The notes under the pieces: model-generated
Database searches by the model: none
What the model saw: the letters and a program-made list of their open reading frames with translations, nothing else
Told to the model about the DNA's origin: nothing
From: Paucibacter aquatile
GTDB taxonomy: Bacteria > Pseudomonadota > Gammaproteobacteria > Burkholderiales > Burkholderiaceae_C
NCBI RefSeq assembly: GCF_002885975.1
Contig: NZ_POSP01000003.1
Coordinates: 3,100,001-3,164,000, forward strand
Length of the DNA: 64,000 bases
Reading direction: 5' to 3'
Shown: positions 25,373 through 35,123 of the stretch, piece by piece
How positions within the stretch are numbered: the first letter of the stretch is position 1
How the letters are laid out: every line of letters begins with the position of its first letter
Made by a program: the position numbers and the translations under genes

Positions 25373-25470
25373 GAAGCAGCTCCTGTGTGGCGGGGCGGTG
25401 TGCCCCACTGATGGGATGCTGCCGCGGCACAGAAGCTCAGCCCCCTGTTCGCGGGGGGAGCGATCTTCGG

Positions 25471-26469
25471 TCAGCGCCCGGCTGGTGCCTGCCGCCGCTC
25501 CCACCAGGCCAGGGCCTCGCCGACCAGGCCGCGGCGGAAGGCCAGCACGCAGACGATGAAGATCAGGCCCGTCACCAGGCTGACCGATTCACCCAGACCG
25601 TTGAACCAGGAAATGCCCGAGACATCGGCCAGGGCCTTGCCCAGATCGCCGATCTTGTTCTCCAGCGCGATGATGACCAGGGCACCCAGCATGGGCCCGA
25701 CCAGGGTGCCCATGCCGCCAACCAGGGTCATCAGGATGACCAGGCCCGAGGTGGTCCAGACCGCGTCGGTCAGGGTGGCGAAGCCCAGCACCAGGGTCTT
25801 GGTGGCGCCGGCCAGGCCGGCCAGCATGGCCGAGAGCACAAAGGCCAGCAGCTTGAAGCGGTCGACGTCGTAGCCCAGCGAAATCGCGCGCGGCTCGTTC
25901 TCGCGGATCGAGGTCAGCACCTGGCCGAAGGGCGAGTGCACGGTGCGGTAGATCACCCAGAAGCCGGCGATGAAGAGTCCCAGCACCACGTAGTAGAGGC
26001 TCAGGTCGTTCGCCAGTTCTATGCCCAGGAAATGGCCGCGCGGCACCGATTGCAAACCGTCCTCGCCGCCGGTGAAGGGCGCTTGCAGAAAGAAGAAGAA
26101 CAGCATCTGGCTCAGGGCCAGGGTGATCATCGAAAAGTAGATGCCGGTGCGGCGAATCGCCAGCAGGCCGAAGACCAGGCCCACGCCGCCGGCCGCCAGC
26201 ATGCCGAACAGCAGGCCCAGCGGCGTGGGCAGGCCCCAGACCTTGAGTGCATGGCCGGCGCCGTAGGCGGCCGTGCCGAGAAACGCCGCATGGCCAAAGC
26301 TCAGCAGGCCGGTGAAGCCCACCAGCAGATTGAAAGCGCAGGCGAACAGGGCGAAGCACAGCACTTTCATCACGAAGATGGGGTACACGCCCAGGGCCGG
26401 CAGCAGGGCGATGGCGCCGAACAGCAGGCCGTAGCCCAGAAGAGGGTGGTGGTGTCGGTTCATGCTCAT
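25471..26469 (-). CDS. livM: Branched-chain amino acid/HAAT-type ABC permease LivM (system 1)
   Basis: One of two membrane subunits of a HAAT-family ABC importer. The 332-residue protein has about eight to ten hydrophobic helices. The LivM signatures are FNLLVGFTGLLSFGHAAFLG near the start, FSMITLALSQMLF and the cytoplasmic loop SPFGQVLTSIRENEPRA, which contacts the ATPases, followed by VGGMGTLVGPMLGA. It is the last gene of a livG-livF-binding protein-livH-livM unit. It starts at ATG 26469, with a second in-frame ATG two codons later. A 121-base spacer with three hairpins separates it from livH. Confidence 0.93.
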   Translation of the reverse strand: MSMNRHHHPLLGYGLLFGAIALLPALGVYPIFVMKVLCFALFACAFNLLVGFTGLLSFGHAAFLGTAAYGAGHALKVWGLPTPLGLLFGMLAAGGVGLVFGLLAIRRTGIYFSMITLALSQMLFFFFLQAPFTGGEDGLQSVPRGHFLGIELANDLSLYYVVLGLFIAGFWVIYRTVHSPFGQVLTSIRENEPRAISLGYDVDRFKLLAFVLSAMLAGLAGATKTLVLGFATLTDAVWTTSGLVILMTLVGGMGTLVGPMLGALVIIALENKIGDLGKALADVSGISWFNGLGESVSLVTGLIFIVCVLAFRRGLVGEALAWWERRQAPAGR

Positions 26470-26526
26470 GGGGAACTCGTGGCGCTTTCCGAGAGAAACG
26501 GGACGAGCCCAGCGAAGGCCGGGGAT

Positions 26527-26580
26527 CCGGCTTTGCCGGTCCCACGGGCTTGCCCCCTTGAGGGGGCGCGCGAAGCGCGT
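26527..26580. repeat. Three consecutive hairpins between livH and livM (system 1)
   Basis: Three short perfect inverted repeats follow each other: CCGGC-ttt-GCCGG (26527-26539), CCCCC-ttga-GGGGG (26553-26566) and CGCGC-gaa-GCGCG (26567-26579). They lie between two genes of one operon, so they may act as mRNA stabilising or attenuating structures, or be a dispersed intergenic repeat. Confidence 0.65.
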
Positions 26581-26590
26581 ACGGGGTGGG

Positions 26591-27478
26591 TCATTTCTCT
26601 TTTCCGAAGAGACCGGCGGGGCGGACCAGCAGGACCAGGGCCATGACGACGAACACCACGGTGCTGGACGCCTCGGGGTAGAAGACCTTGGTCAGACCCT
26701 CGACCAGGCCCAGGCCCAGGCCCGTGAGGATGGAGCCGAGGATGGAACCCATGCCGCCGATCACCACCACGGCGAAGACGACGATGATGAGGTTGCTGCC
26801 CATCAGCGCCGTCACCTGCAGGATGGGTGCGGCCAGCACGCCGGCAAAGGCGGCCAGGGCCACGCCGCCGGCATAGGTCAGGGTGATCATGCGCGGCACA
26901 TTGATGCCAAAGGCCTGCACCAGCTTGGGGTTCTCGGTGCCGGCGCGCAGGGTGGCGCCCAGGCTGGTTTTCTCGATCAGGGCCCAGACCGCCAGGCAGA
27001 CGGTGATGGAGGCCACCACCACCCAGGCGCGGTAATTGGGCAGCACCATGAAGCCCAGGTTGGTGGCGCCCTGCAAGGCCTCGGGCACCGCGTACTGCTG
27101 GCCCGAGACGCCGTAGAAGCTGCGGAAGATACCCTCCATCACCAGGGTGATGCCGAAGGTCAGCAGCAGGCCGTAGATGTGGTCGAGCTTGTACAGCCAT
27201 TGCAGCAGCAGGCGCTCGATCAAGATGCCCAGCACACCGACGAGCAGCGGCGCCAGCAACAGCATCACCCAGTAATTGAGGCCCAGGTACTCCAGCCCCA
27301 TCCAGGCCAGGAAGGCGCCCATCATGTAGAGCGCGCCGTGGGCGAAGTTGATGATGTTGAGCATGCCGAAGATCACGGCCAGGCCCAGGGACAGCATCGC
27401 GTAGAACGAGCCGTTCACCAGGCCCAGCAGCAGCTGGCCCAGGAGGGCGGGCAGGGGGATACCGAAAAAGTCCGTCAT
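26591..27478 (-). CDS. livH: Branched-chain amino acid/HAAT-type ABC permease LivH (system 1)
   Basis: The second membrane subunit of transporter system 1, 295 residues with about eight hydrophobic helices. GLVNGSFYAMLSLGLAVIFG and MLNIINFAHGALYMMGAF are the LivH N-terminal signature. EKTSLGATLRAGTENPKLVQAFGIN is the coupling loop, and VIGGMGSILGSILTGLGLGLVEG lies near the end. It lies between the binding-protein gene (42-base gap) and livM. Confidence 0.94.
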   Translation of the reverse strand: MTDFFGIPLPALLGQLLLGLVNGSFYAMLSLGLAVIFGMLNIINFAHGALYMMGAFLAWMGLEYLGLNYWVMLLLAPLLVGVLGILIERLLLQWLYKLDHIYGLLLTFGITLVMEGIFRSFYGVSGQQYAVPEALQGATNLGFMVLPNYRAWVVVASITVCLAVWALIEKTSLGATLRAGTENPKLVQAFGINVPRMITLTYAGGVALAAFAGVLAAPILQVTALMGSNLIIVVFAVVVIGGMGSILGSILTGLGLGLVEGLTKVFYPEASSTVVFVVMALVLLVRPAGLFGKEK

Positions 27479-27520
27479 GTTCTGGGCCTGTCTGCGCTCA
27501 TGCTCAACAACTCGCGTGCC

Positions 27521-28729
27521 TTATTTCTTCACCGCCGGGCACTTCGAGTCGGCCAGCTTGGTAAAAGCTTCCTCACCGGGGATGCGCGTCACGACCTTGA
27601 AGTAATCCCAGGGCTCCACGGAGTCCTTCTGCGACTTGACCTGCAGCAGGAACATGTCGTGGACGAAGCGGCCGTCTTCCTTGCGGATCTGGCCCTTGGA
27701 GAAGAAGTCGTTGATGGGCGTGGCCTTCATCTGCGCGATCACCTTGTCGGCGTCGTCGGTCTTGGTGGCTTCCACGGCCTTGAGGTAGTTCCAGGTGGCC
27801 GAGTAGTCGGCCGCCTGCAGCGAGGAGGGCATGCGCTTCATCTTCTCGAAGAAGCGGCGGCTCCAGGCGCGCGCCTCGGGCGTCTGGTTCCAGTACCAGC
27901 TGTCGGTCAGGTACATGCCTTCGGTGGTCTTCAGGCCCAGCGAGTGGATGTCGTTGATGAACATCAGCAGACCGGCCAGCTTCATGGTCTTGGTGACGCC
28001 GAACTCGTTGGCGGCCTTGACGGCATTGATGGTGTCGCCGCCGGCATTGGCCAGGCCCAGGATCTGTGCGCCCGAGCCCTGGGCTTGCAGCAGGAAGGAG
28101 GAAAAATCGCTGGCATTGAGCGGGTGCTTGACGCTGCCCACCACCTTGCCGCCGCTCTTGGCCACCACCGCGGCCGTGTCGGCCTGCAGCGAGGCGCCGA
28201 AGGCATAGTCTGCGGTCAGGAAGTACCAGCTCTTGCCGCCACCCTTGGTCACGGCCGCGCCCGTGCCGTTGGCCAGGGCCACGGTGTCGTAGGCGTAGTG
28301 GATGGTGTAGGGCGAGCAGTCCTCATTGGTCAGGCGGGCGGAGCCGGCGCCGATGACGATGAAGGGCTTTTTCTTCTCGGCCGCGATCTTGGCCATGGCC
28401 AGGCTGGCGCCCGAGTTGGTGCCGCCGATCAGCAGGTCCAGGCCTTGGGTGTCGATCCACTCGCGGGCCTTGCTGGCGGCCACATCGGCCTTGTTCTGGT
28501 GGTCGGCAAAGATCACCTCGATCTTCTTGCCCGCGACCATGCCCTTCATATCGGCCACGGCCATCTTGATCGCCTCGACGCCACCGGCGCCGTCGATGTC
28601 GGCGTAGACGCTGGACATGTCGGTGATGATGCCGATCTTGATCACATCGCCGGAGATCTGGGCCTGGGCGGCGCCGGTGCAGGCCAGCAGGCTGGCCAGG
28701 GCGAGATGCTTGATGCGGATGGTGTTCAT
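27521..28729 (-). CDS. HAAT-family periplasmic substrate-binding protein (system 1)
   Basis: A type-I periplasmic binding protein of 402 residues with a clear signal peptide (IKHLALASLLACTGAAQAQ). The mature sequence begins ISGDVIKIGIITDMSSVYADIDGAGG. It carries GGTNSGASLAMAKIAAE, the ligand-lobe segment TADYAFGASLQADTAAVV and WNYLKAVEATKTDDADKV, all typical of Leu/Ile/Val-like (HAAT) receptors. The subgroup with SSVYADIDGAGG often accompanies aromatic or organic-acid catabolism rather than amino acid uptake, so the substrate is open. It lies in the middle of its operon, between livF and livH. Confidence 0.9.
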   Translation of the reverse strand: MNTIRIKHLALASLLACTGAAQAQISGDVIKIGIITDMSSVYADIDGAGGVEAIKMAVADMKGMVAGKKIEVIFADHQNKADVAASKAREWIDTQGLDLLIGGTNSGASLAMAKIAAEKKKPFIVIGAGSARLTNEDCSPYTIHYAYDTVALANGTGAAVTKGGGKSWYFLTADYAFGASLQADTAAVVAKSGGKVVGSVKHPLNASDFSSFLLQAQGSGAQILGLANAGGDTINAVKAANEFGVTKTMKLAGLLMFINDIHSLGLKTTEGMYLTDSWYWNQTPEARAWSRRFFEKMKRMPSSLQAADYSATWNYLKAVEATKTDDADKVIAQMKATPINDFFSKGQIRKEDGRFVHDMFLLQVKSQKDSVEPWDYFKVVTRIPGEEAFTKLADSKCPAVKK

Positions 28730-28770
28730 GGACGGTCTCCTTCGTTGGAATCGATCAATCGATCAAAAGC

Positions 28771-29478
<708 letters not shown>

Positions 29479-29510
29479 GTCAGCCCCTCGTCCGATGAGA
29501 CCATCGGCCG

Positions 29511-29535
29511 ATCCCCCGAGGGGATGCGGGCCCGC
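29511..29535. repeat. Hairpin plus palindrome between livG and livF (system 1)
   Basis: ATCCCC-cga-GGGGAT (29511-29525) is followed directly by the 10-bp palindrome GCGGGCCCGC (29526-29535). The 103-base spacer lies inside the operon and is similar in style to the triple hairpin at 26527-26580. Confidence 0.6.
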
Positions 29536-29581
29536 TTGGGGCGGCCCGGCGCTGGGCCCGAAAAGTTGCTAGACATCGTCA

Positions 29582-30352
29582 TCAATGTGCTCCCTGCAAC
29601 TCGGTCGCCTCGGTGCCCATATACGCCTCCAGCACGGCGGGGTGGCGCGAGACTTCGGCGTAGTCGCCCTCGGCCAGCACCGAGCCGCGCGCCAGCACGG
29701 TGATGCGGTCGGCAATGGTGCTGACGACCTTCATATTGTGTTCAACCATCAGCACGGTGCGGCCCTCGGCCACGCGTTTGATCAGGGCGGTGACACGGTC
29801 CACATCCTCGTGGCCCATGCCCTGGGTTGGTTCGTCCAGGAGCATCAGCGCCGGCTCCATGGCCATGGTGGTGGCGATCTCGAGCGCGCGCTTGCGGCCG
29901 TAAGGCAGGTCGCCGGCTTTGAGGCTGGCCATCTCGCGCAGGTCCACCAGCTCCAGCAGGGCGAGCACGCGCGCGTCCAGCTGCTTCAGGCCCGTCAGGC
30001 CCTTCCAGAAATGGAAGCTGGTGCCGGTGAAGCGCTGCAGGCCGATGCGCACGTTCTCCAGCACCGTCAGATGCGGGAACACCGCCGAGATCTGGAAGCT
30101 TCGGATCACGCCGCGCCGGGCGATCTCGGCCGGCCGCTCGCCGGTGATGTCCACCCCGTTGAACAGGATCTGGCCGCGCGTCGGTTCCAGGAACTTGGTC
30201 AGCAGATTGAAGCAGGTGGTCTTGCCCGCCCCGTTGGGGCCGATCAAGGCATGGATGGCGCCGCGCGCGACTTGCAGGTTCACCCCGTCCACGGCGGTGA
30301 AGCCTTTGAAGTCCTTGCCCAGACCTCGCGTTTCAAGAATCAGTTCGCTCAT
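29582..30352 (-). CDS. livG: HAAT-type ABC ATPase LivG (system 1)
   Basis: A 256-residue ATPase with Walker A GPNGAGKTTCFNLL (residues ~37-50) and RGVIRSFQISAVFPHLTVLENV, the LivG-specific segment. DLPYGRKRALEIATTMA is a divergent signature motif, and Walker B LMLLDEPTQGM and VEHN follow. It is the first gene of the system 1 unit. The promoter either lies in the 120 bases upstream, which hold a 10-bp direct repeat, or transcription enters from the hydrolase and system 2 genes, which run in the same direction. Confidence 0.95.
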   Translation of the reverse strand: MSELILETRGLGKDFKGFTAVDGVNLQVARGAIHALIGPNGAGKTTCFNLLTKFLEPTRGQILFNGVDITGERPAEIARRGVIRSFQISAVFPHLTVLENVRIGLQRFTGTSFHFWKGLTGLKQLDARVLALLELVDLREMASLKAGDLPYGRKRALEIATTMAMEPALMLLDEPTQGMGHEDVDRVTALIKRVAEGRTVLMVEHNMKVVSTIADRITVLARGSVLAEGDYAEVSRHPAVLEAYMGTEATELQGAH

Positions 30353-30406
30353 CGTCAGACGTTCGCCGGTTCATTCAGGGTGGGGTCGATTCGAGCGTAG
30401 CAGCAG

Positions 30407-30465
30407 CGCATGTCCGCTGGTGCATCGGCCGGTGCTGCTCTGCTGCGTAGATACCCGCATGTCCG
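30407..30465. promoter_or_regulatory. Two direct copies of CGCATGTCCG upstream of system 1 livG
   Basis: The 10-mer CGCATGTCCG occurs at 30407-30416 and 30456-30465, 49 bases apart, in the 120-base gap between the hydrolase stop and the livG start. This is a candidate operator pair. No protein can be assigned. Confidence 0.4.
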
Positions 30466-30472
30466 ACTGCGC

Positions 30473-31324
30473 TCATGCCTGTATCCCGTCAGCGCGCAGG
30501 AAGCGCTCCACGAGATTCAGTTGCTCCGGCACATTGAGGGCCGGCGCATGACCGCAGCCGGGGATGGTGACCACGGCCGCGGCCGGGCCGCGTTCGCGCA
30601 TGGCCTGCACCGTGCTTTCCAGCAGCAGGTCGGAATGCTCGCCGCGCAGGCACAGCACGGGCAGGGCCAGGCTGTCCCAGGCGTCCCAGAGCAGGTAGTC
30701 ATCCGGGTGGTGGGTGAACTGCAGGGCCATGGCCGGGTCGTAGTGCGGGGTGACACGGCCATCGGGCAGGCGGCGTACCGAGGTCTCGGTCAGCTGCCGC
30801 CACTGCGCATCGCTGAGCCAGCCATAGGGTTCGTAGACCTTGCGGAAGTACTGCTCCAGCTCGCTGACGGTGGCAAAGGCCGCAGGCTGGCCGGCGTAGC
30901 TGCGGATGCGCTGCAGCGCTTCCTCGGCCAGCTGCGGGCCGTTGTCATTGAGCACCAGGCGGCGGATGCGGCCGCGCAAGCGCGTGGCCGCCGCCAGCGT
31001 GCCGATGGCGCCGCCCATGGAGGTGCCAACCCAGTGGAAGTCCTTCAGGCCCAGCTGGTCCACCAGGGCCGTGGCCTGCTGCACATAGAACGCCAGGCAA
31101 TACTCGGTGGCCGGCGCCGGGCTCCACTCGGAGAGGCCGCGGCCCAGGGTATCCGGGCAAATGACGCGGTAATGCGTGGACAAGTGGCGGGCCAGCTCGT
31201 CCATGTCGCGGCCGGTGCGGGCCAGGCCGTGCCAGGCGATCACGCATTCGCGGTGCTCGCTGCCCCATTCGGTGTAGTGCAGCTCGCGGCCTTCGCAGCG
31301 CAGGTAGTGGGAGCTGGGGTTCAT
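30473..31324 (-). CDS. Alpha/beta hydrolase
   Basis: A 283-residue alpha/beta-hydrolase without a signal peptide, hence cytoplasmic. WHGLARTGRDMDELARHL (oxyanion region), CPDTLGRGLSEW, the nucleophile elbow VGTSMGG (Ser near residue 112) and the C-terminal IPGCGHAPALNVPEQL (His) complete the triad pattern. The ATG overlaps the livM stop of system 2 (ATGA), so the hydrolase is translationally coupled to the transporter. It may hydrolyse the imported compound, an ester, lactone or thioester, inside the cell. That is inference from operon position. Confidence 0.88.
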   Translation of the reverse strand: MNPSSHYLRCEGRELHYTEWGSEHRECVIAWHGLARTGRDMDELARHLSTHYRVICPDTLGRGLSEWSPAPATEYCLAFYVQQATALVDQLGLKDFHWVGTSMGGAIGTLAAATRLRGRIRRLVLNDNGPQLAEEALQRIRSYAGQPAAFATVSELEQYFRKVYEPYGWLSDAQWRQLTETSVRRLPDGRVTPHYDPAMALQFTHHPDDYLLWDAWDSLALPVLCLRGEHSDLLLESTVQAMRERGPAAAVVTIPGCGHAPALNVPEQLNLVERFLRADGIQA

Positions 31325-32445
31325 GATGAGGACACCTCCGCCGATGTGGCTGTCTGCTGGTGAGCCCGCAGTGCCGCCGCCAGGCGCAGGCGCCCGACGA
31401 TGCCGCTGGGGAAGTGGTACACGGCCAGCACGAACAGAATGCCCAGCCAGAGCAGCCAGCGGTCCGGCGACACCAGCTGCGAGAGCACAGGCACGCCCTG
31501 CAGCGCGCCTTCGCCCAGGCGCAGCAGGTCTTGCAGATAGTTCTGCGCCAGCACAAACACCAGGCTGCCCAGCACCGCGCCGTAGATGGTGCCCATGCCG
31601 CCGATGACGACGATGAGCAGGATGTCCAGCATGATCTCGAAGGACATGGCCGTGTCCGGCCCGGCGTAGCGCAGCCAGATGGCGAGCAAGGCGCCGGCGC
31701 TGCTGGCGAACAGGGCGGCCAGCACATTCGACAAGGTGCGGTAGACGACGGTGCGGTAGCCGATGGCCTCGGCCCGGAACTCGTTCTCGCGGATGGCTTG
31801 CAGCACGCGGCCAAACGGCGAGTTGACGATGCGCAGCAACAGCAGCACCAGGCCCAGCACGGCGAAGAACAGCAGGTAGTAGCTGAGCAGGCGGCCGTCA
31901 ATCGTCACGCCCAGCAGCGGCTCTTCCAGGTACTCGGTCGAAGCTTGCAGCGCGGCGGGCAGCTTGAAGTTCAGGCCGTCCTCGCCGCCGGTGAAGTCGG
32001 ACAGCTGCGAGGCCAGGGTCAGAAAGGCCGAGGCCACCGCAAGGGTGATCATGGCAAAGAAGATCGCCTTCACGCGCAGGCTGAAGAGCCCGATCACTAG
32101 GCTCAGCAGCAGGGACAAGGCCAGGCCGGCCGCCCAGCCCGTGGCCAGCGCCGGCCAGCCCGCGCCCATGCGGCTGCTGGCGATGGCAATGCCGTAAGCG
32201 CCGATGCCGAAGAACATGGTGTGGGCAAAGCTGACGATGCCGGTGTAGCCCAGCAGCAGGTCGTAGCTGGCCACCAGCACGATGAAGACCAGCACCTTCG
32301 CCGCGACATTGAGAGCCTTGGTCGAGGGGAAGATGAAGGGCAGCAGGGCCAGGCCCAGCACGCTCAGGCTCAGCAGCAGGGCCAGCCAGCGGCTGCGCGG
32401 CAGGTCGTGGGACAGGAGGTTCTTGAGGGAGAAGGAGGAATGCAT
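31321..32445 (-). CDS. livM: HAAT-type ABC permease LivM (system 2)
   Basis: A 374-residue LivM-type permease. ATG 32445 follows an AGGGA site; the longer frame upstream is antisense-like and runs into livH. Signatures are YDLLLGYTGIVSFAHTMFFG, FFAMITLAVASAFLTLASQL, the coupling loop SPFGRVLQAIRENEFRAEAIG and GGMGTIYGAVLGSL. It overlaps the downstream hydrolase by 4 bases and follows livH after 20 bases. Confidence 0.93.
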   Translation of the reverse strand: MHSSFSLKNLLSHDLPRSRWLALLLSLSVLGLALLPFIFPSTKALNVAAKVLVFIVLVASYDLLLGYTGIVSFAHTMFFGIGAYGIAIASSRMGAGWPALATGWAAGLALSLLLSLVIGLFSLRVKAIFFAMITLAVASAFLTLASQLSDFTGGEDGLNFKLPAALQASTEYLEEPLLGVTIDGRLLSYYLLFFAVLGLVLLLLRIVNSPFGRVLQAIRENEFRAEAIGYRTVVYRTLSNVLAALFASSAGALLAIWLRYAGPDTAMSFEIMLDILLIVVIGGMGTIYGAVLGSLVFVLAQNYLQDLLRLGEGALQGVPVLSQLVSPDRWLLWLGILFVLAVYHFPSGIVGRLRLAAALRAHQQTATSAEVSSS

Positions 32446-32465
32446 GGCTTGAGGTCCCTGGCTGT

Positions 32466-33506
32466 TCAACGCTGACCCAGCGGATACAGGCCTTGCGGCC
32501 GCCACATCAGCACCGCCACCATCAGGCCGATGTTGGAGAACAGGGCCAGCTTGGGCGCGAGGAAACCGGTGTAGTTGGCCAGCAGGCCCACCAGCAGGGC
32601 GCCGACCAGGCAGCCCACGGTGGAGCCCAGGCCGCCGATGATGATGACGATGAAGATCAATACATTGACCTGTGCGCCGATCTGCGGCGTTACGCCTTGC
32701 TGGTACAGGCCCCACATCACGCCGCCCAGGCCGGCCAGGGCCGAGCCGCCGACGAAGACCGCCACAAAGAGGCGCCGCACGCGGTAGCCCAGGCTCTCGA
32801 CCATCTCGCGGTCCTGCACGCCGGCGCGGATCAAGAGGCCCAGCTTGGTGCGGTTGAGCAGCCAGAGCAGGGCCAGCAGCACGGCCAGGCCAGTCAGCAC
32901 GGCGACGATGCGGAACTTCTCCACCGCCGCCTCGCCCAGCAGCAGGGAGCCGCGCAAACCCTCGGGCAGGGGCAGAGGAATCATCTGCGCGCCCCAGACC
33001 ACCTTGAGCAGCTCCTCGCCGATGATCATGCCGCCCATGGTGATGAGGATCTGCTTGAGGTGCAGGCCGTAGGCCGGCCGCACCAGCACGCGCTCGAACA
33101 GCAGGCCCACCGCGCCCGCCACCGCCATGCCGGCGCTGCAGGCCACGGCCACAGCGAAGAGATTGGCCCCCAGGTGAGGCGTCTCGGTGAAGCTGCTCAT
33201 GGCGCCCAGCACTGTGGTGGCCATGAAGGCCCCGAGGGCGATGAAGACGCCGTGGCCGAAGTTCAGCACATCCATCAGCCCGAACACCAGGGTCAGGCCC
33301 GAGGCGATGATGAAGATGATCAGGCCCATGGCCAGGCCGGCGATGGTCAGCGTCAGCCAGGTGCTGCCGCTGCCGATCAGGGGCAGGGCCAGCAAGGGCA
33401 GGGCGGCCAGCAGCCAGAGCGGCCGCATGTCGAAGCGGGCCTTGGGGATGGCGGCGGCATCCGCCGCGGCAGGGAGGGTGCTCAGGGTCTCAGCTTGTGT
33501 GCTCAT
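32466..33506 (-). CDS. livH: HAAT-type ABC permease LivH (system 2)
   Basis: A 346-residue LivH-type permease. ATG 33506 has a GAGGA site 8 bases upstream and is preferred over ATG 33521, which does not. A ~25-residue Ala-rich leader precedes the first membrane helix. LIIFIIASGLTLVFGLMDVLNFGHG is split across the first helices, NRTKLGLLIRAGVQDREMVESLGY is the coupling loop, and IIIGGLGSTVGCLVGALLVG follows. It lies between livF and livM of the same system. Confidence 0.92.
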   Translation of the reverse strand: MSTQAETLSTLPAAADAAAIPKARFDMRPLWLLAALPLLALPLIGSGSTWLTLTIAGLAMGLIIFIIASGLTLVFGLMDVLNFGHGVFIALGAFMATTVLGAMSSFTETPHLGANLFAVAVACSAGMAVAGAVGLLFERVLVRPAYGLHLKQILITMGGMIIGEELLKVVWGAQMIPLPLPEGLRGSLLLGEAAVEKFRIVAVLTGLAVLLALLWLLNRTKLGLLIRAGVQDREMVESLGYRVRRLFVAVFVGGSALAGLGGVMWGLYQQGVTPQIGAQVNVLIFIVIIIGGLGSTVGCLVGALLVGLLANYTGFLAPKLALFSNIGLMVAVLMWRPQGLYPLGQR

Positions 33507-33528
33507 TCGGCCGGTCCTCATTTTTCTT

Positions 33529-34326
33529 TTACTGATGAGCCGCCAGGCTCAGGCCCAGCAGGCGCTGCTGCAGGGTCTCGTCCTCGGCCAGGGCCTGCAT
33601 GGCGCCGGCGTGGACCACGCGGCCGTTGTCCATCACCGCGACCCGGTCGCCCAGGGCGCGGGCCACCATGAAGTTCTGCTCGACCAGCAGCACGGTGGTG
33701 GGGGCCTGGCCTTGCGCGCCGCCGCGCTTGAGTTCACGCAGCGCCTCGATCAGGTTCAGGATGATGGCGGGCGCCAGGCCCTTGCTGGGCTCGTCGATCA
33801 GCAGCAGGCGGCGCGGTTCGATCAGAGCGCGGGCGATGGCCAGCATCTGCTTTTGCCCGCCGCTGAGCTTGCCGGCCGGGTAGAGCCAGAACTTCTTGAG
33901 CGCCGGGAAGTGGCCGAACAGCCAGTCCAGGCGCTGCCCATCCAGCTCGCTCAGGCGGCGCGCGCCGCGCGCGGCCAGCAGCAGGTTCTCGGCCACGCTG
34001 AGGTCGGCAAAGATGCCCATGTTCTCGGGCACATAGGCAATGCCGCGCTGGGCGATCTCGGGTGTTTGCGCCGGCTCGCGCGGGCTGCTGGCGCTGATTT
34101 GCTGGCCGTCGAAAGCGATGCGTCCCAGGCTGGCCTGCCACAAGCCCATGATGGTGCGCAGGGTGGTGCTCTTGCCCGCGCCATTGCGGCCCAGCAGCAT
34201 GGTGACCTGGCCGGCCGGCACCTCCAGGTCCACGCCGTGGAGGATGTGATACGCGCCGATGTGGGTGTGCACGCCCTGCAAGGTCAGCAGCGATGGAGCG
34301 CTATGGATTGTCGTATTTGCATTCAT
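33529..34326 (-). CDS. livF: HAAT-type ABC ATPase LivF (system 2)
   Basis: A 265-residue ATPase with intact Walker A (GRNGAGKSTTLRTIMG), Q-loop region GIAYVPENMGIFADLSVAEN, signature KLSGGQKQMLAIARAL, Walker B LLLIDEPSKGLAP and VEQN. Its ATG lies within the livG stop (ATGA overlap at 34323-34326). It provides the normal counterpart to the Lys-to-Arg LivF of system 1. Confidence 0.95.
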   Translation of the reverse strand: MNANTTIHSAPSLLTLQGVHTHIGAYHILHGVDLEVPAGQVTMLLGRNGAGKSTTLRTIMGLWQASLGRIAFDGQQISASSPREPAQTPEIAQRGIAYVPENMGIFADLSVAENLLLAARGARRLSELDGQRLDWLFGHFPALKKFWLYPAGKLSGGQKQMLAIARALIEPRRLLLIDEPSKGLAPAIILNLIEALRELKRGGAQGQAPTTVLLVEQNFMVARALGDRVAVMDNGRVVHAGAMQALAEDETLQQRLLGLSLAAHQ

Positions 34327-35096
34327 GTGCGGGCATCCTCCATCTCATCCGCAGGCAGCGCCGCGCCCAGGTAGGCGTTCTGCACCACGGGCGAGGCGAT
34401 CACGGCGGCCGGTTCGCCGTCGGCCACCAGCTGGCCGTTGTGCAAGACGATGATGCGGTCGGCCAGCTCGCGCACCACATCCATCTTGTGCTCGACCAGC
34501 AGGATGGTGTGCTGGCCCTGGGCTTTCAGCTCGCGGATCAGGTCCAGCACCACGGGCACTTCGTCCACGCTCATGCCGGCGGTCGGTTCGTCAAACATAT
34601 AGACCTTGGGTTGCAGGGCGATCAGCAGGGCCACTTCGAGCTTGCGCTGGTCGCCGTGCGGCAGGCTGGCGGCCGTGGCCTGGGCGCGCGTTTGCAGCCG
34701 CACGCGCTCGACGATGGCCATGGCTTCGTCGATCAGGTCCTGGTGCTGCAGCCAGACCGAGAACATGCGCAGGCCCAAGCCCCGCCGCGCCTGCACGGCC
34801 AGGCGCACGTTCTCCAGCACGCTCAGATGCGGGAACAGCTGGGTCAGCTGAAAGGCTCGACCCAGGCCCAGTCGGGTGCGGGCCGGTGCGGGCAGGTTGG
34901 TCAGGTCGAGGCCGTCCAGCCAGACGCTGCCGCTGCTGGCTTTCAGCTGGCCGGAGATCAAGTTGAAATACGTGGTCTTCCCGGCGCCGTTGGGGCCGAC
35001 GATGGCGGTCAGGGTGCCGGGCTGGAAGGTGCAAGAGACCGCGTCGACGGCCTTGTGTCCGCCGAAGTGGATGGAGAGGTTCTTTGTTTCAAGCAC
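34323..35096 (-). CDS. livG: HAAT-type ABC ATPase LivG (system 2)
   Basis: A 257-residue ATPase with LETKNLSIHFGGHKAVDAVS at the N-terminus. Walker A is GPNGAGKTTYFNLISGQL, the LivG segment LGRAFQLTQLFPHLSVLENV follows, the signature region is ASLPHGDQRKLEVALLIA, and Walker B is VYMFDEPTAGM. Translation starts at GTG 35096, since no ATG lies near the N-terminal strand and a GGAG site precedes this codon. A 476-base gap with a large inverted-repeat element separates it from its binding-protein gene. Confidence 0.94.
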   Translation of the reverse strand: MLETKNLSIHFGGHKAVDAVSCTFQPGTLTAIVGPNGAGKTTYFNLISGQLKASSGSVWLDGLDLTNLPAPARTRLGLGRAFQLTQLFPHLSVLENVRLAVQARRGLGLRMFSVWLQHQDLIDEAMAIVERVRLQTRAQATAASLPHGDQRKLEVALLIALQPKVYMFDEPTAGMSVDEVPVVLDLIRELKAQGQHTILLVEHKMDVVRELADRIIVLHNGQLVADGEPAAVIASPVVQNAYLGAALPADEMEDART

Positions 35097-35103
35097 GGTG
35101 GTG

Positions 35104-35107
35104 CTCC
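35104..35107 (-). promoter_or_regulatory. Shine-Dalgarno supporting the GTG start of system 2 livG
   Basis: GGAG on the minus strand, 7 bases before GTG 35096. Confidence 0.65.
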
Positions 35108-35123
35108 GGGAATTCTTTTGAGT

